Both the position numbers and the translations under genes were made by a program. DNA of 64,000 bases from Tetrahymena thermophila SB210 (Eukaryota; Ciliophora; Oligohymenophorea; Hymenostomatida; Tetrahymenidae). Shown piece by piece: positions 37,022 through 47,084 of the stretch. Location of the stretch: NCBI RefSeq assembly GCF_000189635.1, contig NW_002476412.1, forward strand, positions 248,001-312,000, given 5' to 3'. The notes beneath the pieces are model-generated. The model did not search any database. It was not told the origin of the DNA and saw only the letters and a program-made list of their open reading frames with translations. Within the stretch, counting starts at the first letter, position 1; every line of letters starts with the position of its first letter.

Positions 37022-38795
37022 TTTTAGAATTTTAAATATTTTGAATTTACAAAAAAACCAATTATTTATTTAAATAAATTAATTCCACAAAAATTGTCTA
37101 AAATAATATTTATCTAAATTTAATTTTCTTTATTCTAAGATATTTTAACAATAATAGTATCATTGAAATTTATTTTCTATTAAATATTTTAAGTTCTTCA
37201 TTTTTAAATTTGTAGAGAGAAATATTCATTTTTTGTTGTTGTAAAATGATCTTAATTAAATTTAATTAAAAGCAATATTTTTATTACGGATATGTTAATT
37301 TAAAAGCTATCTTTCAACATAAGAAATAATGTAAAAATACATTTAAAAATTATAATTTTTCAACTAAAATTCAATTTAACATTTATATTTTATTTTTAAA
37401 ATTTTTTTATTTTGAACAATAGAATAAAATTAGAGATGAAGAAGTTTAAAGTCTTGCTATTGGGTTAAGCGTTTGGTAGAATTTAATAGTTTTTAGTATT
37501 AATTTTAAGTAAGCTGATAGTTTTTTTTAAATTTTATAGCAAGTTACACAACTTAAAAATAAAAATAAGTGTATAAATTATAATTAAGCTAAATAATTAG
37601 ATTTTTTAATTTCATAATATTTTGTTAAAATTTTTAATTGTTGAGAGAATTTAAATTTAATTTTACAATTTTTTAGGGTATTTAAAAAATTTTAATCACA
37701 TAAAAATGATGAAAAAATTATTATTTTTAAGACACAAATTAATTTTCGCTCTATTTAGTAAAAAAAAAATGTTAATACTTAAAAAATATATTTTATTAAA
37801 TTAAGAAAAATTAAAGAAAAAATAAATAGTTTAATTCATTATTTTTTTAATATTTATTTTTTCTTTCAATCATCTTTTTTTCATTAAAGCAAAAAATTTG
37901 TTTAGTCAACCACAATTTTTTGTGGGTCTTAATTAAAATGTAAAATTATATTCTAAGAGATTTAATTTAAAACTTTTTTTATAAATTAAATAACTATCTT
38001 TAGATTGTTTTTTTTAATTTAAAATAATATATATTCGTTTTCATTATTTATTATTTTAATTGATGAATTATTTCAAATTATACTTTTTTTGCTAATATTT
38101 TAAAATTAATATATAATTAAATGAAAAAAAGTACTTAGTTAATTGAAGGTAATCTATTTAAAAATAATTTTTTTATAATTAAGTTAAGTTAAATAAATTA
38201 TGAATTAATTTAAAAAAATAATCTTTTGTATCAAAATTTTAGATTGGCTACTTTGAAATTGGATATATTCCATTAAAATTTATAAAAATAAACAAAGGAG
38301 AGTATTTATTAATTAGTTTAGATTTTGATCAGGTAGATTACATATTTAAAATATTAATATGCTTCTATTAAGTTTAAAAACTGTCTCCTTATTTCAATAG
38401 AGAATATGTTACTGCAAAAATATAAATTCATATCAAATAATTTAAGCAAGAATTTGTAATGATATTTTTATCAAAATATATTGCAAAAAGTATCTATTCT
38501 ATTAGTTTCTCTATCTTTTTTTATTGTCATTAAGCTCATAAAAATGAATTTTTTTAATTTTACAAAATGTTTATTGGAAATATCTTTAATAATATCAATT
38601 ATAATGGTGTTATTATGCTTATTTATATTATTTATAATCATAAATACAATGTATATAATAATTCTTTGAAAATATTTAAGTATTAAATTTTTATTTCGCG
38701 GTAGTTTAAGTTTCATTATAATTTATCAGAAACAAATCAATTTAAAATTACAAAATATAAATACTTATTTTAATATTTAATTAATAAATAAATAA
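37022..38795. other. Upstream region of paralogue A, partly duplicated
   Basis: AT-rich region of about 1.8 kb. From about 37690 to the gene start it is homologous to the region before paralogue B (from about 42055), with GATTTTGATCAGGTAGA at 38321-38337 as the clearest shared landmark. A frame starting at about 38359 (MLLLSLKTVSLF) is the counterpart of a longer hydrophobic frame before paralogue B. Confidence 0.6.
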
Positions 38796-40340
38796 ATGAA
38801 TAAAAGATCATCCAGGTAATCTTCCAAATGTGAAGAGAAATTAACATATGAAGAAGAAATTCCTCTAGAAAGCATATCAAAAAAATTGTTTAAATCATAA
38901 AATTAAACAAAAATAACTAATTCTACTAGAAAAACAGAATAAAAAGACACCAAAGAGCATGTTAAAATGAGCCTTAAAGACTTAAAAAATTTTAAAAATC
39001 TTAGAATAACTTAAGAAAAAATATTAATAAATATTGAAAATGAAAACATTTAAAACCATGTTCAGGAACTACTTTAAAAATTCGATTCACCTTTCTGTGG
39101 TAATTGCTTAAAAAGGAGAGCAGATAAGGTATGCGTAAATAAACACTGTGGTATAGAAAAATATATGCAATTAATATGCGGTAAGTGCCATTAAGATGAA
39201 CATTAGAAAAGTTCTAAAAAGTCTGAGATAGATATTGAAGAGTATTTTATTAAGTTAGCAAAATTTTTGAATGAACAAAAATATAATGAAAAATTAAATA
39301 ACTAAAAAATTGATATCGATAACCTTGATACTATTTTTGATGAAATATACAACTTTAGGTAGAAATTAGATTATCTAAAACAAAAAATTTAGTGTGAAAT
39401 CGAGTCTTATGTTGCTCCTTAGGGTATGCAAGCAGAACTATAGAATACTATTGTAAATGCATTGAGTTTATTCAAAAATCAAAATATTTAAGAACAATTA
39501 AATAAAATGAAGAATAGCATAATTTTTAGTAAGAATAAGTTTATTTGGAATGATGCAATTTAAAAGTTCAGTTCTTTTGCAAAAATATTTAAAGATTTAG
39601 AAGATATTAAAATTTCAACTAATAAAAAAATATCAAAATCATTTATTGGAAGATTTAATATTGATTTAAGTTAAATAGTAATAAAGATATGTCCCTATAT
39701 TCCAGGCAGTAGCTATGGAAATAATTTTTAGAAGGAAATCAAAGTAAATGAAGAAGGTGAAATTAAAATACTTTCTAATAACCCTAATTATAACACATAA
39801 TATTATATAGATCTGCCTCTTTAAAAAGGAAAGAAATACATTGTCAGATTTAGATTTGATTTAGCTATTCAATAATATTTATATTTTGGAGTTATGAAGA
39901 AAAGTCTTGTTGAAACTTCAAGTGTAATTGAGGTAGATATTAATAATTTTTATGTTGGATTTTCAGATGAAAGCTATAACACTAAAGTGATTAAAGGAAG
40001 TAACTTAAGTTATATATGCTAATAAGGCTTAAAAATAGAGATGAGAATAGATTTAGAAAATAATTTTATTGATTATTATGATTATCCAGAGATGAAAAAT
40101 ATAAATGCTCTTAACGACTAAGTTAAATTTTCAGATGAAGAATATGTCTTAGCTTTTTATTTTGGAAATTTACATATTACTATTGAAAATATTTAGGAAG
40201 TTTCTTCACTAGAGGAGATAAGTTGAATTAATTCACAATATTCTAATAATTTATTAAAATTTAAATTAGAAATATTAAAATATTATTATTAGGGTTTTTA
40301 TTCATCTATATGTATTAAATAAACTTTTTATATCAATTAT
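37690..40340 (+). repeat. Tandem segmental duplication, copy A
   Basis: About 2.65 kb that recurs at 42055-44700 in the same orientation, offset by about 4.36 kb. Homology covers the upstream region, the whole single-exon gene and about 110 bases of 3' flank (shared AGGGTTTTTATT, then ATTAAATAAA). Non-coding parts have diverged with many indels, while the first part of the gene is nearly identical. Ends are approximate, judged by eye. Confidence 0.8.
38796..40226 (+). CDS. Paralogue A: B-box-like Cys/His protein, unknown function
   Basis: One exon of 477 codons (476 residues). The N-terminus is basic, Ser/Lys-rich and probably disordered. A Cys/His cluster from residue 101 (CGNCLKRRADKVC, HCGI, ICGKCHQDEH; Cys101, 104, 113, 118, 128, 131, His132, His136) looks like a B-box or similar zinc-binding finger. 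A helical middle region follows (IDIDNLDTIFDEIYNFRQKL). The C-terminal third is beta-rich with many Tyr, Phe and Ile (KKYIVRFRFDLAIQQYLYFG, SDESYNTKVIKGSNLSYIC), resembling the SPRY-like or jelly-roll half of TRIM-type ciliate proteins, but no family was confirmed. The order B-box, coiled coil, beta domain recalls TRIM proteins without a RING. Its tandem copy is paralogue B at 43158. Function unknown; the gene looks intact. Confidence 0.85.
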
Positions 40341-40510
40341 ATATATTTTTAAAACTTCAAGAAAACAAAATACTGTAAAAGTGGATTACATGACTCCTAT
40401 TTCACTATAACCTAATATTTTTTTTTCTATATTGTTATTATTTAGACTTAAAAATATTTTCATGTTTAAACTTACAAGTTATTATAAACTATTAATTTTC
40501 GGTTATAATA

Positions 40511-42008
40511 CAGCTGTTGGAATCATATTAAAAAATATACATATATATTTATAATATATTATTGCATATTAAAATATATTATGATATATTAGTATATATA
40601 TTTCATATATATATATGTATACATCATAATATTTGATAATATTTGTAATATTTTAATAAAAATTAAATAATTTTGTAAAGTAACGAAAATGAAACATACA
40701 AATTCACTATAATTTGTTAATCAAAAAAGCTATCATCTTTAAATAATTGGTTTTTTATAGATATTTTTTTTTTATGATTATTTCTATTTAACATTTTGAT
40801 ATTCTTCTTCTTCTGTTTATCATTCTGAATCACTATTTTCTTGATTTTATAATTATCATTTTTTAAAATACTTTTGTTTTTTATTATCTTCTTAATCTTT
40901 GATGGTTTGCATTGTAATTTATGTTTTATTTGTAGATATTTTTTTTATTTATGAAGGTATTGTATCATCGTTTTAGATCTTGGAGAAGAAGAAAAAGTTA
41001 TTGAAATGTTATCGCATTATAAATTTTTAAATAAATGTTATTTCACTTTTTGTTAAAATGAAATAACCACTTTAAAAATAAAACATTAAAAAGAAAAACT
41101 GTGAATTTAGTAAGAAGTATTTTTCTTAAAATAAATACAATATTTAGCCACAGTTCTATTCCGTTTGTTATTCATTTCTTGATATTATAATGTCATATAA
41201 AAAAATACACAAATAATTAATACTAAGACTTGATTTAACAAATTTACTTTTAAAAAAATTCATTAGTTACATTAATTAGATATTACTAATTTTACTAATA
41301 TTTAACCCATTAATATGCTTAGCACAAGTAAAAAAAAATAGTATTTTATGATGATAAGATATAGAGTTAAACGAGACATTTATATACAAATAAAAAAAAG
41401 TAAGGCTTGTGGTAAACCTATAAAATTGAAGTATTGGTTATTTGAAATGATTTCTAGGATTTCAAAATATGCTGTATTATATTTGTTGAAAAAAATAAAT
41501 AAATAAATAAATAAAGCTTAATACAATTAATAAAAAGACATAATTCAACTGTAAAATATAAAATTATTTCTCGAATGTTACCATTAATTTAAAAGTTAAA
41601 TCAGCTTTTTCTAATATAGCTAACCAATAAAGAAACATTACTCATTTCTTTATCAATCACAGTAAGTATTTTGTAATTCTTTATTAAAAGAAATGCATTA
41701 ATAGCATATTGAGAGGAAGTGCATGATATTAAACAATTTATAAAAAAATTAAAACCTAATCAAAATATTAAATTATTTTTTAGCAAATATTTGTTAAATT
41801 AATCTCTTAGTATTAATGAGCAAATAATATTATTATTAAAATTAAAAACCTTAAATTTTTTTTTTTTTTGCTTAAAAATGACTTAACATCTAATTTTCTA
41901 AATCTTTTTGCTTTTACTTCTAACTTTTTTTAAAAATATTACAAAATATTATCAAATTTATAATATATACATATATATGTATATTTTCTAATATGATTCC
42001 AACGGCTG
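40511..42008. mobile_element. Putative Tc1/mariner-like DNA transposon relic with TIRs
   Basis: The left end CAGCTGTTGGAATCATATTA (40511 onward) and the reverse complement of the right end, CAGCCGTTGGAATCATATTA (ending 42008), match over 38 bases with two differences visible, continuing through AAAATATACATATATAT. Both ends are flanked by TA (40509-40510 and 42009-42010). TIRs starting CAG next to a TA duplication are the hallmark of the Tc1/mariner/IS630 superfamily. Weaker inverted similarity continues inward (TTTGATAATATTT on both arms), with about 70 extra AT bases in the left arm. The 1.5 kb interior has frames open under the ciliate code, including a Lys-rich leftward one (40968 to 40624, 114 residues) and a rightward one from about 41349, but no DDE transposase motif was recognised. 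It may be non-autonomous or decayed. Being retained in what looks like macronuclear DNA is unusual. Confidence 0.5.
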
Positions 42009-42726
42009 TATTACAGCCTAATTTTCTGTTTATTTTTTGAAAGAATCTATTACTAATTTAAAAAAATTTATTATTTTTAAGGTACAAATTAATGTATGCT
42101 CATATTAATTAAAAAAATTCATATTATACTAGCAAAAATATATTTGATTAAATTAATAAAATAAGAAAAAAATAAATTGATAAATTTGCTTACTAATTCA
42201 TTATTTTTTTATTTTTATTTTTTTTAACTCTTATTTTTTTCATTAAATAAAACAATTAATTTATTTATCAAATTAAATATTTAATAGCAATCATACTTTT
42301 TTTTAAAAATTAAAATGAGTTTAATTCTTTATGTGTCTTAGCTAAAATAAAATTTTTATTATTATATAATTACTTTCAAATTTTTTTTATAAATAAATAC
42401 CTTTAAATTGTTTTTTTAATTTATTTAAAAAAAAAAAAATAAATATTCGTTTTTATTAAATATTATTTTTATTGATAAATTTTTTCAATTATTCTTTCTT
42501 TGCTAATATTTTACAATTATTATTTAATTAAATGAAAAAATAGTAGAGTAAAATACTATTTTAATTTTGGTAGAGTATACTAGTAAATATTTAATTAAAA
42601 GAAATTTAGATAAATGTTTAGGTTAATAAAAAAAATTAGATTAAATTTTGAAAATCTAAGATAATTTTTGAAAAATTCATGGAGTTTAGATTTTGATCAG
42701 GTAGACTACAAATTTAAAACGTTGCT

Positions 42727-42978
42727 ATGCTTCTATTAAGTTTAAAAACCGTCTCCATATTTCTATTGATAATATGTTATTGCAAAAATATCAATTTATA
42801 TTATTTGTTTTTAGTAAGTATTTTTAAAGATATTTTTATCAAAATATTTTACAATCAGTATTGTTTCTATTTGTTGACATATTTTTTTTTCATGTCATTA
42901 GGTTTAAAAAAAATGAATTTTTTAAATTTTATAAAATGTTTATTAAATATATCTCTAGTATCAATAACGGTGTTATAA
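42727..42978 (+). CDS. Conserved hydrophobic upstream ORF, doubtful
   Basis: A frame of 83 codons starts MLLLSLKTVSIFLLIICYCK and ends LLNISLVSITVL before TAA; with the ciliate code it continues briefly beyond. It would be an extremely hydrophobic peptide with two possible membrane helices. The homologous place before paralogue A (about 38359) keeps the start MLLLSLKTVS but then diverges into a different, less hydrophobic sequence. Conservation of the first codons may simply reflect the shared duplicated DNA. It could be a short upstream frame of the paralogue transcript, but there is no direct evidence of translation. Confidence 0.15.
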   Translation: MLLLSLKTVSIFLLIICYCKNINLYYLFLVSIFKDIFIKIFYNQYCFYLLTYFFFMSLGLKKMNFLNFIKCLLNISLVSITVL

Positions 42979-43157
42979 TGCTTATTTATATTATTTATTA
43001 TCATAAATACAATGTATAAAATAATTCTTTGAATTTATTCAAGTATGAAATTTTTTTTCGCGGTAGTTTAAGTTTAACTATAATTTATCAGAAAATAATA
43101 AATTTAAAACTACAAAATATAAACACTTATTTTAATATTTAATAAATAAATAAATAA

Positions 43158-44588
43158 ATGAATAAAAGATCATCAAGGTAATCTTCCAAGTGTGAAGAGA
43201 TATTAACCTATGAAGAAGAAATTCCTCTAGAAAGCATATCAAAAAAATTGTTTAAATCATAAAATTAAACAAAAATAACTAATTCTACTAGAAATACAGA
43301 ATAAGAAGACACCAAAGAGCATGTTAAAATGAGCCTTAAAGACTTAAAAAATTTAAAAAATCTTAGAAAAACTTAAGAAAAAATATTAATAAATATTGAA
43401 AATGAAAACATTTAAAACCATGTTCAGGAACTACTTTAAAAATTCGATTCACCTTTCTGTGGTAATTGCTTAAAAAGGAGAGCAGATAAGATATGCGTAA
43501 ATAAACACTGTGGTATAGAGAGATATATGCAATTAATATGTGGTAAGTGCCATTAAGATGAACATTAAAAAAGTGTTAAAAAGTCAGAAATAGATATTGA
43601 AGAGTATTTTATTAAGTTAGCAAAATTTTTGAATGAACAAAAATATAATGAAAAATTAAATAACTAAAAAATTGATATCGATAACCTTGATACTATTTTT
43701 GATGAAATAGACAACTTTAGGTAGAAATTAGATTATCTAAAACAAAAAATTTAGTGTGAAATCGAGTCTTATGTTGCTCCTTAGGGTATGCAAGCAGAAC
43801 TATAGAATACTATTGTAAATGCATTGAGTTTATTCTAAAATCAAAATATTTAAGAACAATTAAATAAAATGAAGAATAGCATAATTTTTAGTAAGAATAA
43901 GTTTATTTGGAATGATGCAATTTAAAAGTTCAGTTCTTTTGCAAAAGTATTTAAAGATTTAGAAGATATTAAAATTTCAACTAATAAAAAAATATCAAAA
44001 TCATTTATTGGAGGATTCAATATTGATTTAAGTTAAATAGTAACAAAGATATGTCCTTAGCTTTCAAGTAGTGATTATGGAAATAATTCTTAGAAAGAAA
44101 TCAAAGTAAATGACCAAGGAGAAATTAAAATATCTTCTAATAACCCTGATTATGAAACATAATATTATATTGATTTACCTCTTTAAAAAGAAAAGAAATA
44201 CATAATCAGATTTAGATTTGATTAAAATATTGCAGATTATTTATATATTGGAGTAATAAAGAAAAGTGTTGTTGAATTTTATGGAGTAACTTAAACAAAT
44301 ATTAATAATTTTTATATCGCATTTTAAGATGAAAGCTATAATATTTAAGTTGTTAAAGGTAGTAACTTAAGTTATATATGCTAATAAGGCCTAAAAATAG
44401 AGATGAGAATAGACTTAGAAAATAATTATATTGATTATTATGATTATCCAGAGGTGAAAAATATAAATGCTATAAATGGCTAATTTAAATTTTCAGATGA
44501 AGAATATGTCTTAGCTTTTTATTTTTCAAATTCACATATTACTATTGAGAATATTCAGGAAGTTTCTTCATTTGAGTAGATAACTTGA
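43158..44588 (+). CDS. Paralogue B: B-box-like Cys/His protein, unknown function
   Basis: One exon of exactly the same length as paralogue A (477 codons, 476 residues), without indels that change the frame. The Cys/His cluster is fully conserved. Differences in the first ~880 nt are few (about 20 by eye), mostly conservative. From about 44040 on, identity drops sharply; for example CPYIPGSSYGNN becomes CPQLSSSDYGNN and QKGKKYIVRF becomes QKEKKYIIRF, with the region around residues 355-400 most altered. The C-terminus changes from SLEEIS to SFEQIT. No in-frame TGA interrupts it, so both copies seem functional. The pattern suggests a conserved zinc-binding and helical half with a faster-changing beta-rich half, or sequence homogenisation of the 5' part by gene conversion. 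Confidence 0.85.
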
Positions 44589-47084
44589 AATCACAATATT
44601 ATAATAATTTATTAAAATTCAATTTATAAACATTAAAATAATATTTTTAGGGTTTTTATTTGTCTGTTTGTTTACATTAAATAAATTTTTTTGTCAATTA
44701 AAAAAAATAAACAAATAATGAATATAAAAATAAATTATTAATATAATTATAGATTTCACAATTTATATTTAATTAAATAAAATAATTATTTCATATTATA
44801 CATAAACTTGATTACATACATTTTAATAATCATATTTTTATTTAAATTTTATTACTAAATAAAATAATTTTAAATTTGAGATCCTGTTACGAAATAAGTA
44901 GAATTTATTTGAAATGGATATGGAGATTTTAATAACATAAAATTACTTGGTTAATTAATTTATTGGACTTATCTTCAATAATTCACTTTAAAATAAATAA
45001 TTGTATAAATAAATCTATTGTAAATTTTTTAAAAACTTATTTTTAATTTTTTTAAATATTCAAGTTGAATTTTTAATGGAATCTAATCCACTAAATATTG
45101 CATTGGTACGTTGCTATCATTATATTAAATTATTATGAATATTTAAATATAATAAAATGTAAATGCTTAGTAAACCAAATAAAATTAATTCTTAAAGGAA
45201 GAATATTATTTAGTTTTTTCTGAATAATTATTTAATTAATAATTTATGCAAATAAGAGGAAAGATAATTTACTATAAAAAATAAATTTTATTATTTATTC
45301 TAATTATAAAAGAGATTTAAAAAGAATTTGTTAGAAAGCAGTTTAGAAATATATTTCTTTCAATTTTAAAACGGAAAGGGTTTTTTTATTTTTTAGATAC
45401 GCTTTTTAGAAATTTATTATGTTAAAAAGTATTCCATATAAAATAATTAAATATTTTAATTATAAAAATATGGAGTATATAAAATTGATTACGAAAATCT
45501 TATTTAAATAATTAATTGTTTCATTTATAAATATTTTGTTAATTATTTAATAATTGTATTTTTTTTTCTTATAAGATCAGCATTTATTTAATTATAGATT
45601 TTACTTGATTTAAATAGAAGCAAATATTTGACATATTTATTAGTAATTATTAATTTTTTAATTAATTATATATATTAAATAGAAAAAAAATAAATAATAT
45701 ATTAAATAAAAAAAGCTGATCAGCATCAAAAAAATGATCAAAAATTGATTAATCCTGATGTTTTTGATATTATTTTAAAAAAGAAAAAAAATTTAAAATA
45801 TATTCACAAATAAATGATATTTAAATATAAAACCAAACTTTATTTAATTCAAAATCAATTTGTAAGCAATTTAAATTATAAATTTATTTTAAATTAAATA
45901 TAATAATATTTAAAAATACTATAAAAAATAATGAATATAAAAATAAATATGATCACTAAAATATATTTCTACTTTTTATTATACTGATGTTACGAATAAA
46001 AAAATGCATAAAAATTTATTTAAACTTTAATAAAATTTAAAAATAAAACTAAAAATGAATAAAATTTTATTTTGATATTTACTTACCAATTAATAAGAAT
46101 GTAGAGTATATTTTAAAATTATTATTCACATAAGTAAATTTGTATTGAAGATCAACTAATTTAGTATAAAAAGTGGGACTTAATTTAAAATAGTATAACT
46201 AAACCTATGATTAAAGGAGAGGTTAGTGCTCTCTTTATAAATTGATATATTTTTTTTAATATTTTAAGAAAAAAACGAATTTTATTTAAGATTTAATCTA
46301 ATTTTAGCTGAATATAAATTTATATTTAAAATCTAATTTTTTTTAATTCGTTAATATAGATGAAAAATCAATCAAAAATAAATGGGAATTTTATCTTTTA
46401 AAAATAAGTAAGATTGAAGGATCTGATAAATTTTGTTAATATTTTAAATAAATTGAGTAATATGATCAGTGGCTTAGGATGAATAACAACATTTATGATA
46501 TATTATGATTCATATTTAAAATGAGATCAGCTGTATGATCAGACACATATGAATAATAGCAATTATCAGCCAAGATTTAGGAATTAGAGATATTTTTTAG
46601 TAGAAATTGATCTACACTCAATAAGCTTAATGTAGATGTAAATAAAATAGATAAATTATTTCATAACAAAGTTAGATATTATGTGAAATTACAACAATAT
46701 AAAAATTTTAAGTATTTTTATAATTTAATTTTAAGCTAAGTAACAGATGGTAAAGTAAAATATAATTTTTAATTTATACTTTGTGTTTTGTGTTATGAAT
46801 ATTAATAAATTCTGCATATGATGATTCAAAATCAAAATCGAATAGTACTATTATTGATTGTATGATCAGACAAATAATTGTTATGTGAAAATAAGATTTT
46901 TCAATATTTGATATAGCAAATATTAAAGAAAGATAGCTAGTGTTGATAAGATTTTTATTTGTATTCTTTAAAAGTAATAGCACTTATTTTGATATTAAAA
47001 TATTGTTAAATAATAAATTAAAAAAATTGAATATCTAAAGACTAAAAGTTCATCAAAAAGTCAAAAATGTAGATATTGATAGTA
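44589..47084. other. AT-rich region with a decayed frame near its right end
   Basis: About 2.5 kb between paralogue B and the ABC transporter. The left 1.7 kb is AT-rich without recognisable features. The part from about 46380 to 46990 carries a frame with protein-like composition interrupted by TGA codons, listed separately. Confidence 0.55.
46380..46990 (+). pseudogene. Decayed reading frame, origin unknown
   Basis: One forward frame reads as plausible ciliate protein (CQYFKQIEQYDQWLRMNNN, TYEQQQLSAKIQELEIFFSR, LNVDVNKIDKLFHNKVRYYV, IQQILKKDSQC) but is cut by TGA codons at 46506, 46536, 46608 and at least one more near 46860. Splice signals that would remove all of them were not found. Two of the TGA codons sit in the same context (GTA TGA TCA GAC A), which is curious. 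The simplest reading is a dead host gene or gene fragment with a helical, Gln-rich product; recoding of TGA is an unlikely alternative. No family was recognised. It lies directly upstream of the ABC transporter but its frame does not join that gene. Confidence 0.35.

Larger units (their letters stand above)
40227..43157. other. Inter-paralogue region with transposon-like insert
   Basis: About 2.9 kb between paralogues A and B. It consists of the 3' flank of copy A (to about 40340), an AT-rich spacer, a TIR-bounded element (40511-42008) and the upstream part of copy B (from about 42055). No host gene was confidently recognised inside. Confidence 0.65.
42055..44700 (+). repeat. Tandem segmental duplication, copy B
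   Basis: Homologous to 37690-40340. The left end of detectable homology lies within about 50 bases of the right TIR of the transposon-like element. Shared landmarks include TTATTATTTTTAA, GATTTTGATCAGGTAGA at 42683-42699, TTTCGCGGTAGTTTAAGTTT and the complete gene. Ends are approximate. Confidence 0.8.

Noticed and set aside
40511-42008. Element as a Polinton/Tlr-type or LTR element
   Set aside because: The size is only 1.5 kb, the ends are short CAG-type TIRs flanked by TA, and no capsid, integrase, polymerase or reverse transcriptase similarity was seen.
46506-46610. TGA codons as selenocysteine
   Set aside because: Several TGA codons in one frame, no SECIS-like structure recognised downstream and no selenoprotein family similarity.
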